From NCBI RefSeq assembly GCF_000701425.1, contig NZ_JNIW01000006.1, forward strand, positions 39,051 to 103,050: a stretch of DNA of 64,000 nucleotides, in the 5' to 3' direction. This DNA comes from Deinococcus frigens DSM 12807 (GTDB lineage: Bacteria > Deinococcota > Deinococci > Deinococcales > Deinococcaceae). Below the pieces are notes generated by a model. The model ran no database searches. It was not told the origin of the DNA and saw only the letters and a program-made list of their open reading frames with translations. A program made the translations under genes and the position numbers. Below, piece after piece: positions 57,727 through 64,000 of this stretch (its first letter is position 1; every line of letters begins with the position of its first letter).

Positions 57727-58557
57727 ATGGTATCGACGCACAAAGTGTTAAGAGAAGGTGGTTACCGCACTACCGCCAACCACTATGAAGCGCAGCCAAA
57801 ATATTCAATCGTCACAGTTGTGTACAATGGCGATAAATATATTGAAGATACAATTCTAAGCGTAATAGCGCAGGATTTTGACAGTATTGAGCATATCATC
57901 GTAGACGGCGGATCAACCGATAAAACTGTTGAAATATTAGAAAAATATTCAGACAAGATAGCATATTGGATCAGTGAACCAGATAAAGGAATATATGATG
58001 GAATGAATAAAGGCATTGAATTGGCTCAAGGAAAATATGTTGGTATTTTAAATTCAGATGATTACTATGAAAGTTCTACTGTGATTGAAAGAGTTGAGGA
58101 AACGTTTCAGGAATATGATCCTAGATGCGTATTCGCGCATGTTAAATTCATAAATCCGATAAACAATAAAACAGTGCGCATCTATAACTCAAAATCTAAT
58201 CCAGAAAAACTATTCAAGTGGGGATTTATGCCCGCTCACCCTACATTTTTTGCTCATCGAGAAGATTATATAAAGTACGGGCTATATAAAGAAGACTACA
58301 AAATCGCGGCAGACTATGAGCTTTTAATACGTTTCTTGTATAGATTCAAATTAACATATAAAAAACTGGACAAAATCATAATAGTAATGCGAATTGGAGG
58401 CGCAAGCACTGGAGGGATAAAAAGTACACTACTGCTAAACAAGGAGATAATACGAGCCTGCAAAGAAAATGGAATATCAACCAATTACTTTTTTCTAGCA
58501 TTAAAATACTTTAGGAAAATTAGAGAAATTGTTCCGTGGATAAATCTGAGAAAATAA
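57727..58557 (+). CDS. Glycosyltransferase family 2
   Basis: A 276-residue GT-A transferase acting on the lipid-linked repeat unit. The N-terminal nucleotide-sugar domain has YSIVTVVYNGDKYIEDTILSVIAQDF, IIVDGGSTDKTVEIL and the DXD-type NSDDYYE; GFMPAHPTFFAHREDYIKYG with KIAADYELLIRFL is the acceptor region typical of this subgroup. GGAG lies 6 bases before ATG. It is separated by 95 bases of AT-rich DNA from the polymerase gene, so an internal promoter is possible. Confidence 0.93.
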   Translation: MVSTHKVLREGGYRTTANHYEAQPKYSIVTVVYNGDKYIEDTILSVIAQDFDSIEHIIVDGGSTDKTVEILEKYSDKIAYWISEPDKGIYDGMNKGIELAQGKYVGILNSDDYYESSTVIERVEETFQEYDPRCVFAHVKFINPINNKTVRIYNSKSNPEKLFKWGFMPAHPTFFAHREDYIKYGLYKEDYKIAADYELLIRFLYRFKLTYKKLDKIIIVMRIGGASTGGIKSTLLLNKEIIRACKENGISTNYFFLALKYFRKIREIVPWINLRK

Positions 58558-58559
58558 AT

Positions 58560-58625
58560 ATGTATTGGTCTGACGAACTTGGTAAAGACAAGAGCTTAAT
58601 TAAAAATAGGTGGATTCGTCTATGA
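58560..58625 (+). CDS. Possible 21-codon leader or gene remnant
   Basis: A very short frame ([21 protein letters not shown]) between the family 2 glycosyltransferase and the fusion gene. Its stop overlaps the fusion gene's ATG (ATGA), which would couple their translation. It is AT-rich like the block before it. Two explanations fit: a leader peptide, or the first codons of a gene that was cut away when the block joined the old flank. No conservation evidence. Confidence 0.25.
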   Translation: MYWSDELGKDKSLIKNRWIRL

Positions 58626-60193
58626 AGCAAACTGTGCTGGTAGTTGGGGCAAATGGTTTTGTGGGCAAAACGGTGGTGCGCGATCTACTGCGCCGGGGCT
58701 ACGGCGTGCGTGCTGCCGCGAGACAGCCTGTGGGCATTCCTGACGGCGCAGAGTACGCGCCACTGCCCGATCTGACGCAACCTGACATTGCCTGGGGCGA
58801 TTTGCTCGACGGCGTGGACAGGATCATTTACCTGGCCGCACGCGTGCATGTCATGAACGATACGAACCCGGACCCGCTGGCCGCTTATATGGCGGTCAAC
58901 CATGACGCGGCGCTAGCACTGGCACAGGCGGCGGCACAGCGGGGTATCGGGCGCTTCGTTTACCTCAGTTCCGTCAAGGTCAACGGCGAACAGAGTATCC
59001 GGCCCCTCACAGAGCTTGACCCACCCCAACCGACTGACCCATACGGAATCAGCAAGTTAAAGGCCGAAAACGCTCTGCTGCAACTGGGCCAGGAAACCGG
59101 GCTGGCCGTCGCTATTTTGCGCCCCCCGCTGGTGTACGGCCCCGGCGTGAAAGCCAATTTCATGGCCCTGGCGCGGGCGGCAGGCCGGGGGCTACCGCTT
59201 CCTATCGGGGCCGTTCAGAACAGGCGCAGCATGGTGTACGTCGAGAACTTGGCCGATCTGATCGCGGTAACGTTGGAGCATCCTGCCGCCGCTGGCGAGG
59301 TCTTTTTTGCCTCCGACGGCGAGGACCTGTCCACTGCCGCGCTCACCCGTGGTCTGGCCGAGGCGCAGGGCAGGGCAGCCCATCTGCCGCGCGTTCCCGT
59401 GGGTCTTCTGGCGCTGGCAGGCCGGATGACGGGGCGCGGCAACATGATTCAGCGTCTAACAGGTTCGCTTCAGGTCAGCAGCGAGAAGGCAAGGACACGA
59501 CTGGATTGGACCCCCCCGTATCCCATGTGGCAGGCCATCGCCAGAACGGGGCGCAGCCTGAGTCAGCCCCCAGCGCAATCCACAGAACAGGTCAAAATTC
59601 ACCTCTCCAGAAGTCAACGGCTGTATTTATCCGCCCGCACCCTGCTGGAAAAGGTTGCGGCCACTGCGGGCCTGATCATTCTGTCGCCTGTCTATCTGCT
59701 CCTGACGGTCCTGATCCGGCTGGATTCTCCCGGTCCCGCCCTTTTTAAACAGGAACGGGCCGGACAGCATCACCAGCCCTTCAAAATTTACAAGTTCAGA
59801 ACCATGCGCTCCGACGCCCCCAATCTGTCCACCGAGGAGATGCAGCGCTCCGGCTTAAAGGTCATCACCCGCCTGGGCGCTTTCCTGCGGCGCACCAGCC
59901 TGGACGAGTTGCCACAGCTCCTGAATGTGCTGAAAGGCGAGATGAGCTTTGTCGGCCCTCGTCCTGCCCTAATGACCCAGTATCCCGTGCTGCGCCTCCG
60001 AGAACAGGCTGGCGTGGATCAACTGCCGCCCGGCATCACGGGCTACGCGCAAGTTACTGGGCGCGATGATCTTCAGGACGCCGAGAAGGTGGAGCGGGAC
60101 GCCCATTATCTGCGCCGCGTTGGCCCCGGTATGGATCTCAAAATTCTTCAACTTACCCTGTACTCTGTGGTTAAGGGGACGGGGAACAAGTAA
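58622..60193 (+). CDS. Fusion of NAD-dependent sugar reductase/epimerase and initiating sugar-phosphate transferase
   Basis: A 523-residue two-domain protein. Residues 1-310 are a short-chain (SDR) reductase/epimerase: [15 protein letters not shown], Ser in [10 protein letters not shown] and the YGISK catalytic pair; the end ([22 protein letters not shown]) resembles WbpV/WreQ-type 4-keto-sugar reductases. Residues 330-523 are a bacterial sugar transferase with one membrane helix ([17 protein letters not shown]), [21 protein letters not shown] and [26 protein letters not shown], which loads a sugar phosphate on undecaprenyl phosphate. The fusion would make and use the first sugar in one chain. 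GC-rich again; marks the right edge of the acquired block. Confidence 0.9.
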   Translation: MKQTVLVVGANGFVGKTVVRDLLRRGYGVRAAARQPVGIPDGAEYAPLPDLTQPDIAWGDLLDGVDRIIYLAARVHVMNDTNPDPLAAYMAVNHDAALALAQAAAQRGIGRFVYLSSVKVNGEQSIRPLTELDPPQPTDPYGISKLKAENALLQLGQETGLAVAILRPPLVYGPGVKANFMALARAAGRGLPLPIGAVQNRRSMVYVENLADLIAVTLEHPAAAGEVFFASDGEDLSTAALTRGLAEAQGRAAHLPRVPVGLLALAGRMTGRGNMIQRLTGSLQVSSEKARTRLDWTPPYPMWQAIARTGRSLSQPPAQSTEQVKIHLSRSQRLYLSARTLLEKVAATAGLIILSPVYLLLTVLIRLDSPGPALFKQERAGQHHQPFKIYKFRTMRSDAPNLSTEEMQRSGLKVITRLGAFLRRTSLDELPQLLNVLKGEMSFVGPRPALMTQYPVLRLREQAGVDQLPPGITGYAQVTGRDDLQDAEKVERDAHYLRRVGPGMDLKILQLTLYSVVKGTGNK

Positions 60194-60215
60194 CGCCAGA
60201 GCTTTAGCAGGCGGA

Positions 60216-61061
60216 TCAGGGCGTTGTGGATGAGGCGCTATCCGGCACAAACTCCAGCCGCCGCACGTTCAGATTCCGGTTGGCAAGTGTCTCGTTATAA
60301 GCGTTGCTGACGGTAATGGTCGCCAGATCGGCCTTCAGTGGCAGTCGAACCTGTTGAAAGTTCGATGTTGTCTGCAAAACCTTGACCACCTTTCTCCCTT
60401 GCTTGAAGGTCAATATGGGGAAAGCACCATTTCCCTCACGCCCCTGCACCCGCATGGTCAGTTTTCCGGCGGCACAGGGAATCAGGGTCATGGGCATGTC
60501 CCGGACTAGGGTGGCAGCGCTGGCCTCGGGATACCAGTTGCCTGCGCTTTCCTTCGGCACGTTCACACTCTTGAAGCCATTGCAGTCAGGCGCAGTCAGC
60601 TTGATATCGCGCAACGTGGCAACACGAACATCGGCAAGATAGTAATCGTTAAAAAATCCAAGATAGATACGGCCCGCATGGGGGACGTTGACGCTGGCTG
60701 TCCGCTCCTGATTGAAACGCGGAGAAGCAAGAACCGTCGCATCAAGAACGACAGTCAATTGTGGGTCCTCGTCGCCAGCCAGATCGCCGTCTGCTGTAAT
60801 TTTTAGCGTTCCCGGAGAGCAGAGGTCCGCCTCAATCCAGGCGTCACTGTCAAACTTGAATCCGGTTCCCTGCGGGATGACATAGTTGTCCCGGCGCTGA
60901 TAACCCGGCTTGAAGATTGGCGGCTGCGTGCAAGCCTCAGCACGCATCGGCGGCACAGACAACTCCCTGACCTGTACGTTCTGCCTCCCCACCATCCCCA
61001 GTCCCGCCGCCACCACCACAGGCCCCATTCCCAGCGTCAGCGCCCGCAGCAGCGGCTTCAT
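60216..61061 (-). CDS. Exported protein with two carbohydrate-binding-like repeats
   Basis: A 281-residue secreted protein with an N-terminal membrane or signal helix (about 5-24). It has two related beta domains, about 80-155 and 195-275: each runs LKITADGDLAGDEDPQLTVV / LTMRVQGREGNGAFPILTF, then FN-x-x-RTASVNVPHAG / FQQVRLPLKAD, then GFFNDYYLADVRVATLRDI / TVSNAYNETLANRNLNVRRL. This pattern (G-x-x-G-[DN]-x-x-P, later [FS]-[FN]-[ND]-[DA]-Y) resembles calcium-dependent xylan-binding modules such as CBM36/60. It closes the exopolysaccharide locus on the opposite strand, so polysaccharide binding is a reasonable guess. Confidence 0.6.
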   Translation of the reverse strand: MKPLLRALTLGMGPVVVAAGLGMVGRQNVQVRELSVPPMRAEACTQPPIFKPGYQRRDNYVIPQGTGFKFDSDAWIEADLCSPGTLKITADGDLAGDEDPQLTVVLDATVLASPRFNQERTASVNVPHAGRIYLGFFNDYYLADVRVATLRDIKLTAPDCNGFKSVNVPKESAGNWYPEASAATLVRDMPMTLIPCAAGKLTMRVQGREGNGAFPILTFKQGRKVVKVLQTTSNFQQVRLPLKADLATITVSNAYNETLANRNLNVRRLEFVPDSASSTTP

Positions 61062-61095
61062 GGCTGTGTCCCTGTGCCACGTCCCATAGTTTGCC

Positions 61096-62202
61096 TCACC
61101 GCCGCGCCGTCAGCCACAGCAGCGCCGCCCCGGCCAGCACGGCGATCAGGTCCGGGGCGTAGGCGGCCACCACGCCCGACACCGCCCCGTTCTCGCCCAT
61201 CACCCGGAAGACGCTCCCGGTGGCGTAGTACGCAAAGGTCAGCAGCAACGCCCACACCAGCCCCAGGTCACGCCCGCTACGAAAGGTGAAGACTGCCAGG
61301 CTGACCGCAAAAAAGGCCAGCGCCAGGGCGGCCAGCGGCTCGGCGAACTTGAGGTGCAGCGCCGTGAAGTCGGCGGGCGAACGGATGTTCTGCTGGCGGT
61401 ACAGACTGGTCTTGGCCCACAGCTCGCGCAGCGGCGTGTAGATCGGCTTCAGCTCGCCGCCACCCGCGTCCAGATCGGCCTGCACGTCCTGCACCGGTAG
61501 CCTGCCGGTCTGGAAGGTCAGGATGGTCACGGGGCGCGCGTCCTGGTACGTTACGCGGCGGCCATCCCGCAGTTCCAGAACGTTGCTGCCCGGCTCCAGG
61601 CGGCCACTGCGGGCGGTGATGACCTCGCGGGGGGGCAGGCCAGCTTGCATGGTCACGATCCGCAGGTCTTCCAGTTCGCCGCCGGGGCCGATCTTACCCA
61701 CGCTGATGGCGCGGTCCAGGGCGTCGCGCAGCACGATGCGCTGGCCGTCTGTCCCGACGCCGTCCAGACCAACCACGCGCGGGTTGTCGAAGACGATCTC
61801 CTGCTTGACCTTGCGCTCCTGCACCTTGGCGCGCGGCACCAGGCCCTCACCCAGCGCAAAGGCCAGCACGGTGACGCCCAGGCCCAGCGCCAGCACCGGC
61901 CACAGCAACCGGGTGGCCGGAATCCCGGCGGCCAGCGCGCCCTTCAGTTCCGAATCCGCGCTCAGACGCGACAGGCCCAGCAGCGTGGCGAACATCAGCG
62001 CGATGGGCAGGGCGCGGGCGGCGGCTTCCGGCACGTTCAACGCCAGCACCCGCGCCACCAGCAGCGGATTGGCCCCCTTGGCCAGCAGCGGCGCAATGAC
62101 CTCCTGCAAGGCCGCCAGCACCAGCAGCACGATCACAGCGGCCAGCGCGCCCAGCAACAGCGGCAGGATCTCGGCCAGCACGTAGCGCTCGAAGAGTTTC
62201 AT
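61096..62202 (-). CDS. LptF/LptG (YjgP/YjgQ)-family permease
   Basis: A 368-residue inner-membrane protein with three helices on each side of a periplasmic beta-jellyroll-like domain (about 125-265). This is the LptF/G architecture; in diderms with LPS they form the ABC complex LptB2FG that extracts LPS. Family marks are the N-terminal YVLAEILPLLLGALAAV, LSRLSADSELKGALAAGI (the coupling-helix region) and KFAEPLAALALAFFAVSLA. With the neighbouring homologue it makes a two-subunit pair. Deinococcus has an outer membrane without classical LPS, so the cargo is unknown. Confidence 0.88.
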   Translation of the reverse strand: MKLFERYVLAEILPLLLGALAAVIVLLVLAALQEVIAPLLAKGANPLLVARVLALNVPEAAARALPIALMFATLLGLSRLSADSELKGALAAGIPATRLLWPVLALGLGVTVLAFALGEGLVPRAKVQERKVKQEIVFDNPRVVGLDGVGTDGQRIVLRDALDRAISVGKIGPGGELEDLRIVTMQAGLPPREVITARSGRLEPGSNVLELRDGRRVTYQDARPVTILTFQTGRLPVQDVQADLDAGGGELKPIYTPLRELWAKTSLYRQQNIRSPADFTALHLKFAEPLAALALAFFAVSLAVFTFRSGRDLGLVWALLLTFAYYATGSVFRVMGENGAVSGVVAAYAPDLIAVLAGAALLWLTARR

Positions 62203-62446
62203 GGGTGGCCCTCTGGGGGTCTAAGGGTCCGAGGGTCTAAGGGTCCGAAGGCAAAAAGTTTGAAGCATAGGCTTGTGGGTGGCCCGGCGCGCTCACCCCC
62301 GCTGTCCCTGCGGGATGTCTTTTCCCTGAAAGGAGAGAGGACAAGCAGAGCATGAGCTTTTTTCCCATTCCCAGTCCTCCACCGGAAGGAGGGAGGGCCA
62401 ACAATCCCCGTCCCAGTTGCCCCTGTCCCAGTTACCCCCGTCCCGG
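62203..62446. other. Intergenic region with short direct repeats
   Basis: About 244 bases between the two permease genes. A 16-base unit is directly repeated at 62217-62248 (GGGTCTAAGGGTCCGA twice). A CCCCGTCCCAGTT-type unit occurs about three times around 62406-62451 and overlaps the end of the upstream permease gene. In between is GC-rich repeat-like DNA. Confidence 0.55.
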
Positions 62447-63490
62447 TCACCGCAGCCTCCAGGCCAGGCCGCCCGCCAGGAGCAAAAAGACCAGGTTGGG
62501 AATCCAGGCGGCCAGGCCGGGGTTCACCGCGCCCGCACCGGCCAGGCCCGGCATGGTGGTCCACAGCACATAGAAGCACACGATGAAGACCAGCACGGCG
62601 GCGAAGGCGGCGGCGCGGTTGCGGATCAGCAGGCCCAGCATCCCGGCGGCCAGGGCAAAGACGACCGGGGTGACCGGATCGGCGACGCGGGCGGCCAACT
62701 GGAAGGCGTAGTCGCGTCTCCCCTTGCGGCTCAACGTGTCCCCGGCCAGGGCGGCGCGCAGTTCGGCGTTGCTGACCTGCTGGGCGGCGGGCGGCGGCGG
62801 GCGCAGGGTGTCGCGTTGTGCGATCACCACATCGGTGGGCGACTGGCGCGGGTTCTGGCCGGGACGGGTGATCCAGGGGGCAAGCAGCGTCCAGGTCTGC
62901 TTGCCCGCATCCCAGGTGCCGGATTCCGCTGTGATGGTTTCGTCGCCTCGCTGAACCATCACGCCTTGCAGTTGAGCCACCTGACCATTCTGATCATTCA
63001 CCACCCGGCCGGCGTGGTATAGCGCGCCGGGCGGCGCGTAGGTGTATTTTTCCTGTTGCGGCGGCGGTGTGGGCTGATCGTAAATGTTGAACCACGCGCG
63101 GTCCCAGTTCGCCAGCCCCGCCGGGACCAGGGTGCCCGCATTAAAGTACGCCAGCACGCCCACCAGCGCAAAGGGCAGCGCCAGCGGCCACACCAGACTC
63201 AGCGGGCGAATGCCGCTGGCCAGGACGGCCTTCAGCTCATTGTCGCGCTGCATACGGGAGAAGGCCAGCAGGATCGAGAACGGCACCGCCAGCACCAGCG
63301 TCTTGTTCAGGCTCTGCGGCAGGATCGATAGAAAGGCCGCCACCGCCTGACTGATCGGCGGGTCGTAAATCAGCAGTTTGCCCACGGTGGTGCTCAGGGC
63401 ATCGGTCATGAGCAGTGTCAGAAACAGCGCCACGCCCGCCAGATACCAGCGCGCGATCTCGCCGAGTACGGTTCGGGTCAGGAGGGGCAC
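62447..63490 (-). CDS. LptF/LptG (YjgP/YjgQ)-family permease
   Basis: A 347-residue homologue of the downstream permease, with helices near residues 12-35, 50-75 and 95-120, a periplasmic domain, and three C-terminal helices. Family features include VLGEIARWYLAGVALFL, FSRMQRDNELKAVLASGI and ADPVTPVVFALAAGMLG. GTG at 63490 is chosen because TAGAAT lies 7 bases upstream; the frame is open much further upstream but that part is not protein-like. Likely partner of the 61096-62202 permease. Confidence 0.88.
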   Translation of the reverse strand: MPLLTRTVLGEIARWYLAGVALFLTLLMTDALSTTVGKLLIYDPPISQAVAAFLSILPQSLNKTLVLAVPFSILLAFSRMQRDNELKAVLASGIRPLSLVWPLALPFALVGVLAYFNAGTLVPAGLANWDRAWFNIYDQPTPPPQQEKYTYAPPGALYHAGRVVNDQNGQVAQLQGVMVQRGDETITAESGTWDAGKQTWTLLAPWITRPGQNPRQSPTDVVIAQRDTLRPPPPAAQQVSNAELRAALAGDTLSRKGRRDYAFQLAARVADPVTPVVFALAAGMLGLLIRNRAAAFAAVLVFIVCFYVLWTTMPGLAGAGAVNPGLAAWIPNLVFLLLAGGLAWRLR

Positions 63491-63497
63491 GGGCGAG

Positions 63498-63503
63498 ATT
63501 CTA
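63498..63503 (-). promoter_or_regulatory. Leaderless-type -10 box for the permease gene
   Basis: TAGAAT on the minus strand, 7 bases before the GTG at 63490, with no ribosome binding site between. Confidence 0.55.
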
Positions 63504-63619
63504 GCGGCCCAGCATGAGGAAGGGGCGGATATAGCGGCGGTGGCGCTCAAATTTGGATGAGCAGTTCTCGGCAGCCAACCTGAACTTCTCCTTTTAATAC
63601 GGATTCCGATTAAACAGTT

Positions 63620-63625
63620 TATAAT
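63620..63625 (+). promoter_or_regulatory. -10 box of the transposase gene
   Basis: A perfect TATAAT 6 bases before the transposase ATG, inside the element's left end. Confidence 0.6.
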
Positions 63626-63631
63626 AGAGGG

Positions 63632-64000
63632 ATGAAACCTGCACTCCTCACTCGTCCCCTCGCACATCAAGCGGCTGACTTCTGGCAGCTCTTCGAGACC
63701 AGTACCTGTGCCGTCCAGCGGCGCAGAGCGCAATTCTTTGCGCTCCTGGCAGAACGTCGTCCCCTTGCCGAGATTCTGGCGCTGACCCGCTATAGCCGGG
63801 TCACGGCCTACTCACTGGTCAATCGGTATCACACCCTGGGTCTGGAGAGCCTCGCGGACGGACGACAGACCAATACTGGTGCGCCCCCTGTCTTGACCGC
63901 CGACGAACAGCAGCGTCTTGCTCGTCATCTGCATGAAGATTTTGAGCGAGGGATGGTCTCTGCGGGCAAAGACCTTCAGCACTGGATTCAAATGGAATTC
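63632..64000 (+). CDS. IS630-family transposase, N-terminal part
   Basis: The first 123 residues of a DDE transposase. They form the paired helix-turn-helix DNA-binding region of the IS630/Tc1 group (AEILALTRYSRVTAYSLVNRYHTLGLESLADG), then the linker PPVLTADEQQRLARHL and the start of the winged part (SAGKDLQHWIQMEF). The catalytic DDE domain lies beyond the window edge. ATG at 63632 follows a TATAAT box by 6 bases. Confidence 0.85.
   Translation, partial: MKPALLTRPLAHQAADFWQLFETSTCAVQRRRAQFFALLAERRPLAEILALTRYSRVTAYSLVNRYHTLGLESLADGRQTNTGAPPVLTADEQQRLARHLHEDFERGMVSAGKDLQHWIQMEF

Larger units (their letters stand above)
53319..58620 (+). other. Low-GC acquired block of the exopolysaccharide locus
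   Basis: From about 53319 to about 58620 base composition drops abruptly to roughly 37-42% GC by eye, with AT-rich codons throughout, and returns to the genome norm within the first codons of the gene at 58622. It covers the 3' third of wbpE and five complete genes for polysaccharide assembly. The boundaries fit replacement of the serotype-determining middle part by homologous recombination in flanking wbp genes; no transposase is present at either edge. Confidence 0.85.
63597..64000 (+). mobile_element. IS630-family element, left end, cut by the window edge
   Basis: It starts with ATACGGATTCCG followed by ATTAAACAGTTTATAATAG and carries a transposase gene. The same end sequence recurs at 7277, 13031 and 13163. 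The right end lies beyond the window, so length and target duplication cannot be read; a TA dinucleotide at the boundary suits the family's TA target. Confidence 0.75.

Noticed and set aside
53619..58557. The low-GC block as a prophage or integrative element
   Set aside because: No integrase, attachment repeats or phage genes; all genes are for polysaccharide assembly and one junction lies inside wbpE.

Overview
The window is chromosomal DNA of a Deinococcus-like bacterium. This is inferred from GC-rich coding DNA with strong third-position GC, the closeness of DeoC, RecR, AlaRS and thymidylate synthase to what I remember of Deinococcus proteins, and many start codons placed 5 to 9 bases after a TANNNT box (leaderless-type promoters). 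I see no rRNA, tRNA or CRISPR array.

Layout. 1-2.9 kb: the 5' part of dnaB, entering an intein at the window edge, then a type IV pilin gene and the stub of a second prepilin. 2.9-7.2 kb: a GntR regulator, moaA, ybaB-recR, a DedA protein and a hydrolase remnant. 7.4-9.7 kb: a frameshifted MASE1-GGDEF-EAL gene. 9.7-12.6 kb: thyA-folA, then sufE divergent from a sulfurtransferase. 12.6-26.4 kb: exported hydrolase, amidase, C39-peptidase, peptidoglycan-binding and cytochrome c proteins, regulators, a TAXI-type binding protein, and a small palindromic element related to the IS630-like element at the right edge. 26.8-33.4 kb: an oxidoreductase, a Na+/H+ antiporter and a first polysaccharide group (WecG-type glycosyltransferase, O-antigen ligase/polymerase-like protein, parallel beta-helix protein). 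33.7-42 kb: alaS, carrying a strikingly AT-rich in-frame insertion, then deoC-maf-mreC-mreD-mrdA. 42-45.3 kb: a persulfide-response pair, a CsoR/CstR-type repressor divergent from a CstB-like persulfide dioxygenase-rhodanese, and a flavin disulfide reductase. 45.7-49.3 kb: envelope proteins. 49.6-60.2 kb: a second exopolysaccharide locus. wbpA-B-D-E make a UDP-GlcNAc(3NAc)A-type sugar; flippase, glycosyltransferases, acetyltransferase and polymerase follow; a reductase fused to an initiating sugar-phosphate transferase closes it. 60.2-63.5 kb: a secreted protein with carbohydrate-binding-like repeats and two LptF/LptG-family permeases. 63.6-64 kb: the left end of an IS630-family element.

The most notable points are (a) a roughly 134-residue AT-rich helical insertion inside alanyl-tRNA synthetase, (b) a DnaB intein, (c) a low-GC block of about 5.3 kb whose left junction lies inside wbpE, making a chimeric aminotransferase, (d) a palindromic element sharing the terminal inverted repeat of the IS630-like element, and (e) several genes apparently broken by single-base frameshifts.
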